Shown: positions 48,674-59,894 of the stretch, in pieces | Position numbering within the stretch: position 1 is the first letter of the stretch | Layout: each line of letters begins with the position of its first letter | Notes under the pieces: model-generated | Seen by the model: the letters and a program-made list of their open reading frames with translations, nothing else | Databases searched by the model: none | Told to the model about the DNA's origin: nothing | From: Pseudomonas morbosilactucae | GTDB lineage: Bacteria > Pseudomonadota > Gammaproteobacteria > Pseudomonadales > Pseudomonadaceae | DNA: 64,000 bases | Direction: 5' to 3' | Assembly: GCF_023241715.1 (NCBI RefSeq) | Contig: NZ_JALQCW010000014.1 | Location: 1-64,000, forward strand | Made by a program: the position numbers and the translations under genes

Positions 48674-49534
48674 GGGTGAAGGGGCCAGGGCCAGGAAGGC
48701 TTGGATCAGCCGCAGGTCTCGGCGCCGTTCGATGCAACCCATCATGTGTTGGTTGAGCAAACCCTCCCCGCGAATCGGCACGGCGCGGACCCGCGGGTCG
48801 TGGCTGACCTCCGCCGACGAGACGATGCCCACCCCCAACTCGGCCGCCACCGCCTCGGTCACCGCCTCGCGGCTGTCCAGTTCCAGCAGGACCCGGGGCT
48901 GGACCTTGGCCAGTGCGCAGGCGCCATCGAACGTGCGCCGGGTAATGGAACTGGGCTCGCGCAGGACCATGATCACCTGGTCCAGTTGCTCGATGGCAAT
49001 GCCCCCCGGTTCGGCCAGCCACTCATGCCCCAGAGGCACCAGGGCGCAGATCCGCGACGCTCCCAGGCTTTGCAGATGCAGGCCCTTGCGTGGCTCCACT
49101 TCAGTCAACACCGCCACATCGGCGTGCTCGGACAGCAGCGCCGCCAGGGTTTCCTGGGCATTGCCCAAGCGCAGGTTGACGGTTACCCCAGGGTAAAGCG
49201 CCCGCAGCCTGGCCAGCATCGGCATGACCAGGTGCGGGCCGTCCGCTGCCACTTCCAGGCGCCCGGTGAGCAATTGCCGGTTGGCTTCCAGCAACGCCTG
49301 GGCCTCTTCCGCCAGGCCGAACATGGCCCGGGTAATGGCCGCCAGCTTGATGCCCTCCTCGGTCAGTTCCACACGTCGCGCAGTGCGCCGCAACAAGGTG
49401 ATCTGGTAGTGCTCTTCCAACGCCTTGATGTGCCCGGTCACCGCCGGCTGGCTGATAAACAGCCGTGCGGCGGCCCGGGTGAAGCTGCCTTCACGGGCCA
49501 CGGCATCGAACGCCCGGAGTTGGAACAGGTTCAT
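48668..49534 (-). CDS. LysR-family regulator of aminoethylphosphonate genes
   Basis: LysR regulator of 288 residues starting at MNLFQLRAFDAVAREGSFTR (49534). The winged helix is ARLFISQPAVTGHIKALEEH (about residues 24-43), and the substrate-binding domain includes DGPHLVMPMLARL and SREAVTEAVAAELGVGIVSS. It is divergent from phnW-phnX, the same arrangement I recall in P. aeruginosa for 2-aminoethylphosphonate catabolism, so it is probably their activator. Confidence 0.9.
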   Translation of the reverse strand: MNLFQLRAFDAVAREGSFTRAAARLFISQPAVTGHIKALEEHYQITLLRRTARRVELTEEGIKLAAITRAMFGLAEEAQALLEANRQLLTGRLEVAADGPHLVMPMLARLRALYPGVTVNLRLGNAQETLAALLSEHADVAVLTEVEPRKGLHLQSLGASRICALVPLGHEWLAEPGGIAIEQLDQVIMVLREPSSITRRTFDGACALAKVQPRVLLELDSREAVTEAVAAELGVGIVSSAEVSHDPRVRAVPIRGEGLLNQHMMGCIERRRDLRLIQAFLALAPSPT

Positions 49535-49644
49535 AGCTATCGGCCTCACTTATGATTGGCATAACAATAAACAATTTGATTGATATAAACGCAAACTGCA
49601 ACGTATGCCTCGTAGCTTCAGCCCATCCCTTGCGAGGACACAGC
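49535..49644. promoter_or_regulatory. Divergent LysR/phnW promoter region
   Basis: A 110-base AT-richer gap between the LysR gene and phnW, with ATGATTGGCATAACAAT near 49551-49567. It must hold the LysR site and both promoters; I cannot place them exactly. Confidence 0.35.
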
Positions 49645-50754
49645 ATGCGTACCACCGCGCCCATCCTGCTTACACCCGGCCCCTTGACCACCTCTGCCCG
49701 CACCCGTCAGGCGATGATGGTGGATTGGGGCTCTTGGGATGAGCGCTTCAACCAACTGACCGCCAGCCTCTGCGAACAATTGCTGGCCATCGCCAACGCC
49801 GCCGACAGCCACCACTGCGTGCCCTTGCAAGGCAGCGGCACCTTCGCTGTGGAGGCCGCCATCGGCACTCTGGTGCCCCGGGACGGCAAAGTCCTGGTAC
49901 TGATCAACGGTGCCTACGGCAAGCGTCTGGCGAAAATCTGCGAGGTATTGGGTCGCGCCTGCTGCACATTCGAAACCGCCGAAGACCAGCCCACCAGCGC
50001 CGCCGATGTCGACCGCCTGCTGGGCGCCGATGGGACGATCAGCCACGTGGCGCTGATCCATTGCGAAACCAGCACCGGCATCCTCAACCCCCTGGCGGAG
50101 ATCGCCGAAGTTGTCGCCCGCCACGGCAAACGCCTGATCATCGACGCCATGAGTGCCTTCGGCGCCTTGCCCATCGACGCGCAAAAAGTCCCTTTCGACG
50201 CCTTGATCGCCGCCTCCGGCAAGTGCCTGGAGGGGGTGCCGGGCATGGGCTTCATCTTGGCCCGCCAAGACGCGCTGGCCCAGGCGGCTGGGCGCTCTCA
50301 CTCCTTGGCCATGGACCTGCATGACCAACACAACTATATGGCCAGGACCGGCCAATGGCGCTTCACCCCGCCCACCCATGTGGTGGCTGCACTGCACGAA
50401 GCTCTTTTACAACACGCCGAAGAAGGCGGTTTGGCGGCGCGCCACCAACGCTACGCCGACAACTGCCAGGCCCTGCTCGACGCCATGAGCGGCCTGGGTT
50501 TTCGCAGCTTCCTGCCGGCCGCGATCCAGGCCCCGATCATCGTCACCTTCCACGCCCCGCGCGACCCGCACTACCAATTCAAACCCTTCTACGAACGGGT
50601 CAAGGCCAAGGGTTTCATCCTCTACCCGGGCAAGCTGACCGAAGTCGACACCTTCCGGGTCGGCTGCATTGGCCACGTGACCCAGGCCGAGATGCTCGCG
50701 GCCGTCAACGCCATCGCCGAAGCCCTGGACGAACTGCAAGTCATCGACATTTGA
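49645..50754 (+). CDS. phnW: 2-aminoethylphosphonate--pyruvate transaminase
   Basis: PLP enzyme of 369 residues converting 2-aminoethylphosphonate and pyruvate to phosphonoacetaldehyde and alanine. It starts [20 protein letters not shown], the family start; the longer open frame upstream is unsupported. Class V aminotransferase features are [37 protein letters not shown], the PLP Lys in [14 protein letters not shown], and a C-terminal FRVGCIGHV. It is first gene of phnW-phnX. Confidence 0.95.
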   Translation: MRTTAPILLTPGPLTTSARTRQAMMVDWGSWDERFNQLTASLCEQLLAIANAADSHHCVPLQGSGTFAVEAAIGTLVPRDGKVLVLINGAYGKRLAKICEVLGRACCTFETAEDQPTSAADVDRLLGADGTISHVALIHCETSTGILNPLAEIAEVVARHGKRLIIDAMSAFGALPIDAQKVPFDALIAASGKCLEGVPGMGFILARQDALAQAAGRSHSLAMDLHDQHNYMARTGQWRFTPPTHVVAALHEALLQHAEEGGLAARHQRYADNCQALLDAMSGLGFRSFLPAAIQAPIIVTFHAPRDPHYQFKPFYERVKAKGFILYPGKLTEVDTFRVGCIGHVTQAEMLAAVNAIAEALDELQVIDI

Positions 50755-50851
50755 GCCATCCCAAGCCCCGTCGTCGCTGATGCCTCAGCGATCCGGGCCT
50801 GCTCCCCATTGATTGCCACGGGCCTGCCCGGCCCCCAACAGGATTTTCGCC

Positions 50852-51679
50852 ATGAACTACAACACCCCCCGACAACTGCAAGCCGCCATCCTCGACTGGG
50901 CCGGCACCGTGGTCGACTTCGGGTCCTTCGCCCCAACCCAGATCTTTGTCGAGGCCTTCGGCGAATTCGATGTCCAGGTGTCCATCGAGGAAGCCCGGGG
51001 GCCGATGGGCATGGGCAAATGGGACCACATCCGCACCCTGTGCAACCTGCCGGCAGTGGCCGAGCGTTATCGCCAGGCGTTCGGCCGCACGCCCACCGAT
51101 GACGACGTGACCGCGATCTATGAGCGCTTCATGCCGCTGCAAATCGAAAAAATCGCCGAGCACTCGGCACTGATCCCCGGTGCCCTGGAGACCATCGCCC
51201 ACCTGCGTGAACAAGGGATCAAGATCGGCTCCTGCTCCGGCTACCCCAAACAGGTGATGGACAACGTAGTGGAATTGGCGGCCCGCAACGGCTACACCGC
51301 CGACCATGTGGTGGCCACCGATGAAGTGCCCAACGGCCGCCCATGGCCGGCCCAGGCCCTGGCCAACGTCATCGCCCTGGGCATCGACGATGTCGCCGCC
51401 TGCGTGAAAATCGACGACACCGTGCCGGGCATCCTCGAAGGGCGCCGCGCGGGGATGTGGACCGTCGCCCTGACCTGCTCGGGCAACGCCCTGGGACTGA
51501 ACTACGAAGACTTCCGCGCCCTGGACAGCGAGGCCTTGGCCAGCGAGCGTCGACGCATCCACGGGTTGTTCGCCGGTTCGCGCCCGCACTACCTGATCGA
51601 CACCATCAGCGACCTGTCCGAGGTGATCAGCGATATCAACCGGCGCCTGGCCCAGGGCGAGATGCCCCAGGGCAACTGA
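50852..51679 (+). CDS. phnX: Phosphonoacetaldehyde hydrolase
   Basis: HAD-superfamily enzyme of 275 residues that cleaves the C-P bond of phosphonoacetaldehyde to acetaldehyde and phosphate. The nucleophile Asp is in [18 protein letters not shown], the Schiff-base Lys in [11 protein letters not shown] near residue 53, and the HAD motifs II-III are GSCSGYPKQ and [13 protein letters not shown]. The start at 50852 follows AGGATTTTCGCC. It follows phnW after 97 bases, so phosphonate use here is the phosphonatase route. Confidence 0.95.
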   Translation: MNYNTPRQLQAAILDWAGTVVDFGSFAPTQIFVEAFGEFDVQVSIEEARGPMGMGKWDHIRTLCNLPAVAERYRQAFGRTPTDDDVTAIYERFMPLQIEKIAEHSALIPGALETIAHLREQGIKIGSCSGYPKQVMDNVVELAARNGYTADHVVATDEVPNGRPWPAQALANVIALGIDDVAACVKIDDTVPGILEGRRAGMWTVALTCSGNALGLNYEDFRALDSEALASERRRIHGLFAGSRPHYLIDTISDLSEVISDINRRLAQGEMPQGN

Positions 51680-51703
51680 TCCAGCAGGCCATAACAGCCA
51701 CCA

Positions 51704-51734
51704 GGGCGGTGCCTTCCGGGCCCGCCGTTTTTTT
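51704..51734 (+). terminator. Terminator of phnW-phnX
   Basis: GGCGGTGCC pairs with GGGCCCGCC around TTCC, followed by seven or eight T residues (51727-51734), 25 bases after phnX. Confidence 0.85.
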
Positions 51735-51878
51735 ATCGAAAGCCCCCTGAAACGGGGACCGAACACGCGGATAAAAGCCTGACCCACCTCAGGCAAATCG
51801 GGCAAAACAGGATTACAGTTAAAGCACTCCGTCGTCCAAGAACGGAGGTCACCGACCTGATGACTGAGGATGTCCCGT

Positions 51879-52427
51879 ATGCCCTGGAAAAACTCCGACA
51901 CGCGCTACAGCAGCGTGTCGATCGCCCTGCATTGGCTGATGGTGGTGCTACTGGCGGTGGTATACGCCTGCATCGAATTACGCGGCATCTTCCCCAAGGG
52001 CAGCGGCGGCCGGACCCTGATCAAGGAAGCCCACTTCATGCTCGGCCTGACGGTGTTCCTGCTGGTCTGGTTGCGCCTGTTCGCCCGCAGCCTGGGGGTG
52101 GCTCCGAAAATCCTGCCCACGCCGCCTGACTGGCAACAGTGGCTGGCCAAGCTGATGCACTGGGCGCTGTACCTGTTCATGATCGGCATGCCGATACTCG
52201 GCTGGCTGATCACCAGTGCCGAAGGCCATCAGGTGATGTTCTACGGCATCGACCTGCCGCTGTTGATCGGCGAGGACAAATCACTGGCCAAGCAGATCGA
52301 AGGCTGGCACGTACTGGGCGGCACCATCGGCTACTGGCTGATTGGCCTGCATGCCCTGGCCGGGCTTTATCACCACTACTTTATGCGCGACAACACCCTG
52401 CAACGCATGCTGCCCAAGCGCAGCTAG
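51879..52427 (+). CDS. Cytochrome b561
   Basis: Second b561 in the window: 182 residues, four membrane helices, from MPWKNSDTRYSSVSIALHWL. His ligand candidates are ALHWLMVV (helix 1), EAHFMLGL (helix 2), LMHWALYLF (helix 3) and GLHALAGLYHHYF (helix 4). The ATG at 51879 is preferred to one at 51870 because GAGG lies eight bases upstream. It is not adjacent to a redox partner gene; its stop overlaps the converging PLP-enzyme gene by four bases. Confidence 0.9.
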   Translation: MPWKNSDTRYSSVSIALHWLMVVLLAVVYACIELRGIFPKGSGGRTLIKEAHFMLGLTVFLLVWLRLFARSLGVAPKILPTPPDWQQWLAKLMHWALYLFMIGMPILGWLITSAEGHQVMFYGIDLPLLIGEDKSLAKQIEGWHVLGGTIGYWLIGLHALAGLYHHYFMRDNTLQRMLPKRS

Positions 52428-53359
52428 TCCCGGGCCGGCAAACCCAGACCCCGGCGGCCTTGAAGGCCGCCGGTATGGACGAAGACCAGGCGTGTTCCGG
52501 CCACAAAGCGGCCCAGCTGAACCTGCTGCTGCAGCGCCAGCAAGGCCTTGCCCGTGTAGAGGGGCTCCAGGGGCATGCCGCTCTGCGCCTCGGTCTGGGC
52601 GATGAATTCGAGCAGATCCGGATCGACCTTGGCAAAACCGCCACGGCTGCTGTCGAACATTTCATAGCGCGGCATCAGGCCATTGCCCTGCTGCACAATC
52701 GCCGCCACCTGCTGCGCCACCCCGTGGTCATCCGGCACCGCCAGGGCGCCATACACCGGATGGGCCCCGGCTTCGGCCAAGACCAGCCCCGCCAGGGTGG
52801 TGCCAGTGCCGGCGGCCAGCCACCAGCCGTGATAATCGTCCCAGCCCAGCGCCACCAATTGCTCGCGCACCTGATTCAGCAGTGGCCGGCAACCTAGGGC
52901 CCCGAGCAAGCCGCCGCCGCCTTCGGGCACCGCTTGCCACTGCGGGTACTGCGCCTGCCACGGCGCCCAGAAATCCGGCGCGTGCCGGGCGCGATAACCG
53001 CCATAGCCCAGCCAATACAGGCGCATGCCAAAGCGCTGCAGGTCCTGCACGGTGGGCGTGTCCTGCTCATGACCGCGCAGCAGGCCGGCGGTGGCAAAGC
53101 CAAACCGTTGGCCGGCAGCCGCCAGGGCATGCAAATGGTTGGAATGGGCACCGCCCAGGCTGATGACGCCCTGGGCCCCGGCACGCCGAGCGGCGGCCAA
53201 ATGCTCGGTCAGCTTGAACCACTTGTTACCGGAGATCAGCGGGTCGATCAGGTCCAGGCGTAGCACCGCCACCTCGACACCGGCCTGGCTCAGCCAATCC
53301 AGTTGCAAGCGTTGCAATGGGGCGCTGGGCAACCAATCAAAGGCGTCGGGAATGGGCAT
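52424..53359 (-). CDS. PLP-dependent ACC deaminase / D-cysteine desulfhydrase family protein
   Basis: Fold-type II PLP enzyme of 311 residues. The PLP Lys is in PLISGNKWFKLTEHL near residue 50, the Ser/Asn cluster in SLGGAHSNHLHALAAAGQRF, and the phosphate loop in LAAGTGTTLAGLVLAEAG. It belongs to the ACC deaminase/D-cysteine desulfhydrase (DcyD-like) group. ACC deaminases in plant-associated Pseudomonas are about 338 residues and have a different start, so desulfhydrase-type activity is more likely; substrate not proven. Confidence 0.85.
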   Translation of the reverse strand: MPIPDAFDWLPSAPLQRLQLDWLSQAGVEVAVLRLDLIDPLISGNKWFKLTEHLAAARRAGAQGVISLGGAHSNHLHALAAAGQRFGFATAGLLRGHEQDTPTVQDLQRFGMRLYWLGYGGYRARHAPDFWAPWQAQYPQWQAVPEGGGGLLGALGCRPLLNQVREQLVALGWDDYHGWWLAAGTGTTLAGLVLAEAGAHPVYGALAVPDDHGVAQQVAAIVQQGNGLMPRYEMFDSSRGGFAKVDPDLLEFIAQTEAQSGMPLEPLYTGKALLALQQQVQLGRFVAGTRLVFVHTGGLQGRRGLGLPARD

Positions 53360-53456
53360 CGTTCAGAGGTCCGCAAGCACAGGGCCGGGCAGTCTAACAG
53401 CGCGGGCGAAGCGGCCAAACACCCGCTGCAGCCAGGCTGTGGCCCAGCGTCAGCGC

Positions 53457-53488
53457 AAAAAAAAGGCCAGGCTGCATGGGCCTGGCCT
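53457..53488 (-). terminator. Terminator of fadH
   Basis: On the minus strand AGGCCAGGC and GCCTGGCCT form a 9-bp stem around a 7-base loop, followed by an eight-base U-run. It lies 16 bases after the fadH stop. Confidence 0.9.
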
Positions 53489-53504
53489 CTGCCGTAAACG
53501 GCTT

Positions 53505-55597
<2,093 letters not shown>

Positions 55598-55752
55598 TCA
55601 GTCATGCTCGACAGCCTAAGAGCCGGGCACCCAGCGCTCAATGACCGTAACTGACAACTTATTGATCCAAATGCGCAGCAACCCTTGGCAAGCGCCAACG
55701 CGCGCCCTACCCTAGTCGACGAATCCTGCACCTGGCCGCTGACTGTCTCCCC

Positions 55753-56883
55753 ATGCGCAAACTTCTGTACTGCACCTTGACCCTGGCCCTGCTCGCCGCC
55801 CTGACCAGCTACGGGCTGTGGACCCGGGACCGCCCCGAGGCCCATTACCTGTCGGACCTGCGCATCAACCTGGCGCTGGACCAAGGCATCCCCGCCGACC
55901 ACGGCAACCTGCTGGGCATCCAGCCCGAGCTGTTCCCCACTGATTACCAAAGCCCCGAGCGCCTGCGGCGCAAGCTGGCGGCCTACCTGCAGCAAGCCCG
56001 CGAACAGGGCCTGCTGAATGAAAAAACCATCGTCGTCCTGCCGGAACACGTCGGCACCTGGTTGATGGTCAGCGGCGAGAAAAACGAGCTGTACCAGGCG
56101 GCCAACCTCAAAGAGGCGATGAACTGGCTGGCGGTGAGCAATCCCCTGCGCTTCCTGCGGGCGCTGATCACCGCCAAGGGCGACAGCCGGGTGGACGACG
56201 CGCACCTACGGATGAAAGCCAAGAAAATGGCCAAGGACTATCAGCAGCTGTTCGGCGGGCTGGCCAAGGAGTTTCGCGTGACCCTGGTGGCCGGCTCCAT
56301 CGTCCTGCCAGAGCCGGTGGTCAACCAGGGCCAACTGCAGATCGGCAGTGGTGCGCTGTACAACAGTACCCTGGTGTTCGACCGTGACGGGCTGCCCATC
56401 GGCCAGCCCCAGCGCCAGCTTTACCCGACCTTCGACGAGCGCGGGTTTATCCGCCCCGACACCGAGCAATCCCTGCAAGTCGTCGACACCCCGGCCGGGC
56501 GCCTGGGCGTACTGATCGGCAGCGACAGCTGGTACCCGGACAACTACCGCAAGCTCAATGACCAAGGGGCACAACTGGTGGCCGTACCGGCCTTCGTCCT
56601 CGGGCGCGAGGTGTGGGACCAGCCTTGGCGCGGCTACAAGAACGCCTCCAGCCCCGATGAAGTCAGCCTCAAGCCAGGGGAAGTCAGCGAGGGCGAAGCC
56701 TGGCATCGCCTGACCCTCACCAGCCGCGTACCCAGCAGCCTGGCCACGGCCGGGGTCAGCGTGTTCCTGCGCGGCCAGTTCTGGGACCAGGGCAGTGCCG
56801 GCCAGGGCTTTATCAACAGCAACGGGCAGACCTACGCCGACGGCAACGCCCGTGGCGCGCGCTTGCTGAATATCTGGTTATAG
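55753..56883 (+). CDS. Nitrilase-fold (carbon-nitrogen hydrolase-like) membrane protein lacking the catalytic Cys
   Basis: Protein of 376 residues with an N-terminal signal anchor (LLYCTLTLALLAALTSYGLW) and a nitrilase-like domain in the periplasm. Of the Glu-Lys-Cys triad, Glu is present (VVLPEHVGTW). The Lys position (normally RKxHL) reads PQRQLYP, and the Cys position (normally ICxD) reads VLIGSDSWYPD, so Cys is Gly. It may be a binding or structural relative rather than an amidase. The next gene, an AraC regulator, begins four bases after its stop, which suggests cotranscription. It is divergent from fadH. Confidence 0.8.
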   Translation: MRKLLYCTLTLALLAALTSYGLWTRDRPEAHYLSDLRINLALDQGIPADHGNLLGIQPELFPTDYQSPERLRRKLAAYLQQAREQGLLNEKTIVVLPEHVGTWLMVSGEKNELYQAANLKEAMNWLAVSNPLRFLRALITAKGDSRVDDAHLRMKAKKMAKDYQQLFGGLAKEFRVTLVAGSIVLPEPVVNQGQLQIGSGALYNSTLVFDRDGLPIGQPQRQLYPTFDERGFIRPDTEQSLQVVDTPAGRLGVLIGSDSWYPDNYRKLNDQGAQLVAVPAFVLGREVWDQPWRGYKNASSPDEVSLKPGEVSEGEAWHRLTLTSRVPSSLATAGVSVFLRGQFWDQGSAGQGFINSNGQTYADGNARGARLLNIWL

Positions 56884-56886
56884 GCC

Positions 56887-57927
56887 ATGAAGCCACAGCC
56901 GATGCGCCTGGGCGATTTATCGGTGGGCTTCGTCCACAGCCTGGCCGACGCTGTGCGTAGCCATGGTATCGACCCCCTGCCCTTGCTGGATCAATACGGG
57001 CTGGATGGGGCGCGCCTAGGGGAAGCCGGGGCGCGCTTGTCGATCCCCCGTTACATGCGCCTGGGCCACGGCGCGATTCAACTCACCGGCGACCCGGCCC
57101 TGGGCCTGCGCATGGGCCGCCTCAGCCGCCTTAGTCAGGCCGGGCTCGCTGGGGTCACCGCCGCCCAGGCGCCCACGGTGCGCGAAGCGGCACGTTGCCT
57201 GACCCGTTTCGAAGCCTTGTACGGCTCCAATTACCGGGGCCAGTCGAGTTTTCACGAAGACGCCGAAGGTGCCTGGCTGCGCTTTTATTCCATCAGCCCG
57301 TACAACGCCTACAACCGCTTTGTGGTGGATTCCATCCTCGCTGGCTGGCTGCAACAGCTCTCCAGCCTGAGCCCACAGCCCATCGCCGCCGAACGCATCG
57401 ACATCGAATTCCAGGCGCCGGATTATTACGAGGCCTACAACGTGCTGGGCCAGTGCCCGATTCAGTTTGGCGCCGAGCAGAACCAGGTGCGCCTGAGCCT
57501 GGCGAGCCTGGCCCAGCGCAACCCCGAACACTGCCCGAGCACCTGGCGCCACCTGCTGCAACTCTGTGAGCGAGAACTGGAGCAACTGACCCGCACCCGC
57601 AGCCTGCGCGAACGCATCATTCAGTTGCTGGGGCCTTTGCTCAATGGTGGCCGGGAACCAGACCTGGAAGAAGTGGCGGCACGCCTGAAACTGCCGACCT
57701 GGACTTTGCGTCGCAAGCTGGCCGAGGAAGGCACACAATTTCGGGCGGTGCTCAACGACACGCGGCGCGACCTGGCAATGACCTACATTCGAGACACCGA
57801 ACTGGCGTTCGGAGAGATTGCCTACTTGCTGGGGTTTGCCTCAGCCGAGGCCTTTCAACGCGCCTTCAAGCGCTGGACCGGCCAGACTCCTGGTGAGTTT
57901 CGACGCAGCCACCGGCAATCGGCCTAA
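56887..57927 (+). CDS. AraC-family transcriptional regulator
   Basis: Regulator of 346 residues with an N-terminal arabinose-binding-like ligand domain of the OruR/ArgR-type (LPLLDQYGLDGARLGEAGAR) and a C-terminal double HTH: DLEEVAARLKLPTWTLRRKL (first) and GEIAYLLGFASAEAFQRAFK (second), ending in the WTGQTPGEFRR signature. It begins four bases after the nitrilase-fold gene and so is probably in its operon. Its targets are unknown; that gene and divergent fadH are candidates. Confidence 0.88.
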   Translation: MKPQPMRLGDLSVGFVHSLADAVRSHGIDPLPLLDQYGLDGARLGEAGARLSIPRYMRLGHGAIQLTGDPALGLRMGRLSRLSQAGLAGVTAAQAPTVREAARCLTRFEALYGSNYRGQSSFHEDAEGAWLRFYSISPYNAYNRFVVDSILAGWLQQLSSLSPQPIAAERIDIEFQAPDYYEAYNVLGQCPIQFGAEQNQVRLSLASLAQRNPEHCPSTWRHLLQLCERELEQLTRTRSLRERIIQLLGPLLNGGREPDLEEVAARLKLPTWTLRRKLAEEGTQFRAVLNDTRRDLAMTYIRDTELAFGEIAYLLGFASAEAFQRAFKRWTGQTPGEFRRSHRQSA

Positions 57928-57961
57928 AAAAAACGCCACCGGCGTTAAAGCTCGGTGGCGT
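57925..57961 (-). terminator. Terminator of the 28-residue ORF
   Basis: On the minus strand ACGCCACCG (57961-57953) and CGGTGGCGT (57941-57933) form a perfect 9-bp stem, followed by a run of seven or more U. It overlaps the small ORF's stop codon. Confidence 0.8.
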
Positions 57962-58031
57962 CGTCTGCGGGTTCCAGCGGGTCCAATTCGAACGCCTGGT
58001 ACTCCAGTAACTCTTCTTGATAGTCGTCCAT
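57945..58031 (-). CDS. Small acidic peptide of 28 residues
   Basis: ATG at 58031 with AAAGGA seven bases upstream, an open frame of 28 codons (starting MDDYQEELLEYQAF and ending DDATEL), a stop at 57945 and a clear terminator overlapping it. About ten Asp/Glu residues make it strongly acidic. No family was recognised. The good ribosome-binding site and dedicated terminator support a real gene. It is divergent from the E1-fragment gene, and shares the AT-rich intergenic region with the TTGCAAT repeats. Confidence 0.6.
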   Translation of the reverse strand: MDDYQEELLEYQAFELDPLEPADDATEL

Positions 58032-58188
58032 TGCATCGTCCTTTTAAATCGAATGAATAATCCTGTTTTTGTTGACCTGCACCTTCAGCATAAAGTGCCA
58101 AGGTGACAGAAAAAATATGCGCCAAAAACGGCTGGCCTTACAACTGAAAACGTCGTTCCAGACAGAAAATTTAACAAAGTCGATATTA

Positions 58189-58216
58189 ATGCAATTGCAA
58201 TCATTGCAATTGCAAT
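58189..58216. promoter_or_regulatory. TTGCAAT operator array before the E1-fragment gene
   Basis: Two TGCAATTGCAAT elements are arranged as a 25-base perfect palindrome about a central base (58190-58214), making four half-sites. They begin about 55-80 bases before the start at 58270. The core matches the operator before the AceE-type gene, so both are probable targets of the MarR regulator at 59367-59828. Confidence 0.75.
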
Positions 58217-58269
58217 TATATTTGCTCTTCCGCTAGGGTGAGCGCCTCGGATTTTCAGACGGCGCCCCC

Positions 58270-59355
58270 ATGACTGCCTCCATCCCTTCCCGACTCAACA
58301 CCACCCGCACCGGCCAGGCTGCCCTGGCCTGCATCGAGACCCTGCAAGCAGCAAAGCGCGAACCCGGTTCGCCGTTATTCACGGTCATGGAGATTGCCAA
58401 CACCCTGGAGTTGGACCGGCGTGTGGCCAACCAGGCCTGGGTCATCCGCAACCACGGCGAGGCAGGCCCAACCACCCGCATCAGTGCCTGGCCGCTGTGG
58501 TTTTCCCGGGACCGCAGCGAGAAGCCGCTGCTGTACCTGCACAGTGCCAGTTCTTCGGCTCAGCTCTGCGCCCTGGCGGCGGAAGCCACGCGCCGGGGCA
58601 TTTTATGCAACGCCAGCGAAACCCTGACCTCGCCCTGGCCCAAAGGGGCCGAGCCTTCGCTGCCGTTGTGGCTGGCCAGTAACCCCGAGTGCCTGCCCTT
58701 CGACCCGGCGTCCGGCGACGAGGCCCGGGCGATTGTGCTGGAGGCGTTGCAGGCGCTGTATGTGGAGGGTCGCCCGGGGTTCTATTACCTGGCCCTGCAT
58801 GATCGCCACAACGGCCCGGCCCTGGACGAACAACAACGTCGCGCGGCCTTGAAGGGCATGTACCAGGTGGCCCGATACGGCCCTGCAGACAGCACCTGCC
58901 AGGTACGCTTGCTGGGTGCCGGGCAAGCCTTTGCCGAAGTGCGGGAAGCGGCCCTCTTGCTGGCTGAAGAATGGGGCGTGGCGGTGCAGCTGTGGAGTTG
59001 CCCGAGCTACACGCGACTGGCCAGGGAAGCGGCCAGTGCCGAGCGCTGGAACCGCTTGCATCCGTGCCTCGACAAGCGCGACAGCCACCTGTTGCGCTGC
59101 CTGGGAGACAGCCGAGCGCCGGTGCTGGCGGTGACCGGCTACGGGCAAAGTGTGGCGGATCAGCTCAGGAGGTTTGTGCAGTCATCCTTTAGCGCCATCG
59201 GTGCCGACTCCCTGGGTGGGAGCACCGACCCGCGTCAAGGCGCTGCGCCCCAACGCCACTGGATCAGCGTGCTGGCCCTCAAGGCTCTGGCTGATGAACA
59301 ATGCCTGCCCCAGGTGACAGTGGAGCAAGCGCTGCAGCGTTACCGCCTCGGATGA
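58270..59355 (+). CDS. Stand-alone C-terminal part of an AceE-type E1 (transketolase C-like)
   Basis: Protein of 361 residues aligned by eye to the C-terminal third of the AceE-like protein at 59989. Matches include FYYLALHDRHN to YYYITLLNENY, QVRLLGAGQAFAEVREAALL to RVQLLGSGSILREVMAAGEL, SAERWNRLHP to QAAERWNLLHP, and HWISVLALKALADEQCLP to HFIVLAALKALADDGELP. The TPP-binding domain (GDGEMDQPES ... NCN) is absent, so it cannot be a complete E1. It may be a regulatory or partner subunit, or a diverged remnant kept under selection. It carries the MarR-type operator upstream. Divergence from the full E1 is substantial, which argues against a recent duplication. Confidence 0.8.
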   Translation: MTASIPSRLNTTRTGQAALACIETLQAAKREPGSPLFTVMEIANTLELDRRVANQAWVIRNHGEAGPTTRISAWPLWFSRDRSEKPLLYLHSASSSAQLCALAAEATRRGILCNASETLTSPWPKGAEPSLPLWLASNPECLPFDPASGDEARAIVLEALQALYVEGRPGFYYLALHDRHNGPALDEQQRRAALKGMYQVARYGPADSTCQVRLLGAGQAFAEVREAALLLAEEWGVAVQLWSCPSYTRLAREAASAERWNRLHPCLDKRDSHLLRCLGDSRAPVLAVTGYGQSVADQLRRFVQSSFSAIGADSLGGSTDPRQGAAPQRHWISVLALKALADEQCLPQVTVEQALQRYRLG

Positions 59356-59366
59356 CGGCTTGCGCC

Positions 59367-59828
59367 TCAGCGTTTTCCGGCTTCCTGGCCCGAGGCCCGG
59401 GCCAGGTTTGCAGTGCGCTCCAGGGCGTCGGCAAACCCCTGTTTCTGCTCGGGCTCCAACTGGGAAAGAAACAGCTCGTCGACGGTGCTTTCGTAGATTT
59501 TCCACATCTTCTTGCGCAGGTTGCGCCCCGCTTCAGTGATGCTGACAAAGGCCGCACGACCATCGCCGTCGCACCGCGAACGAGCGACCAGGCCGTCCTT
59601 TTCCAGGCGGTCCACCAGGCGCGTCAGGTTGTAGCGTTCGATCGCCAACACATCGGCCAGTTCATGCATGCGCCGGGTGCCTTCGGGGCCGCTTTCCAAG
59701 CCCCACAAGGCGTCGTACCAGGCGTAGGCCGGCAACTCGGCAGCGGCCAGGCGGCGCTCGATTTCACGGATGACCGTCCTGTGAGCCCGGACAAAACGGA
59801 ACCACACATCAGGCTCTTTTGAAGACAT
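59367..59828 (-). CDS. MarR-family transcriptional regulator
   Basis: Winged-helix regulator of 153 residues starting at MSSKEPDVWFRFVR (59828); the frame extends upstream without support. DNA-binding core: TRRMHELADVLAIERYNLTR with LVDRLEKDGLVARSRCDGDG as the wing. It is divergent from the AceE-type gene and the shared gap contains the perfect palindrome GTAATTGCAATTGCAATTAC, the likely operator. A related site lies in front of the E1-fragment gene. Confidence 0.9.
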   Translation of the reverse strand: MSSKEPDVWFRFVRAHRTVIREIERRLAAAELPAYAWYDALWGLESGPEGTRRMHELADVLAIERYNLTRLVDRLEKDGLVARSRCDGDGRAAFVSITEAGRNLRKKMWKIYESTVDELFLSQLEPEQKQGFADALERTANLARASGQEAGKR

Positions 59829-59894
59829 GCCACACCATCCGAGGGATTGAAGAAAGGTTGCAATAGTAGCGCATGGCGGGATAGATTCGGCCAT

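Noticed and set aside
52424-53359. Naming the PLP enzyme gene acdS (ACC deaminase)
   Set aside because: It is about 27 residues shorter than typical AcdS and its start differs; the desulfhydrase branch of the family fits as well, so a symbol was withheld.
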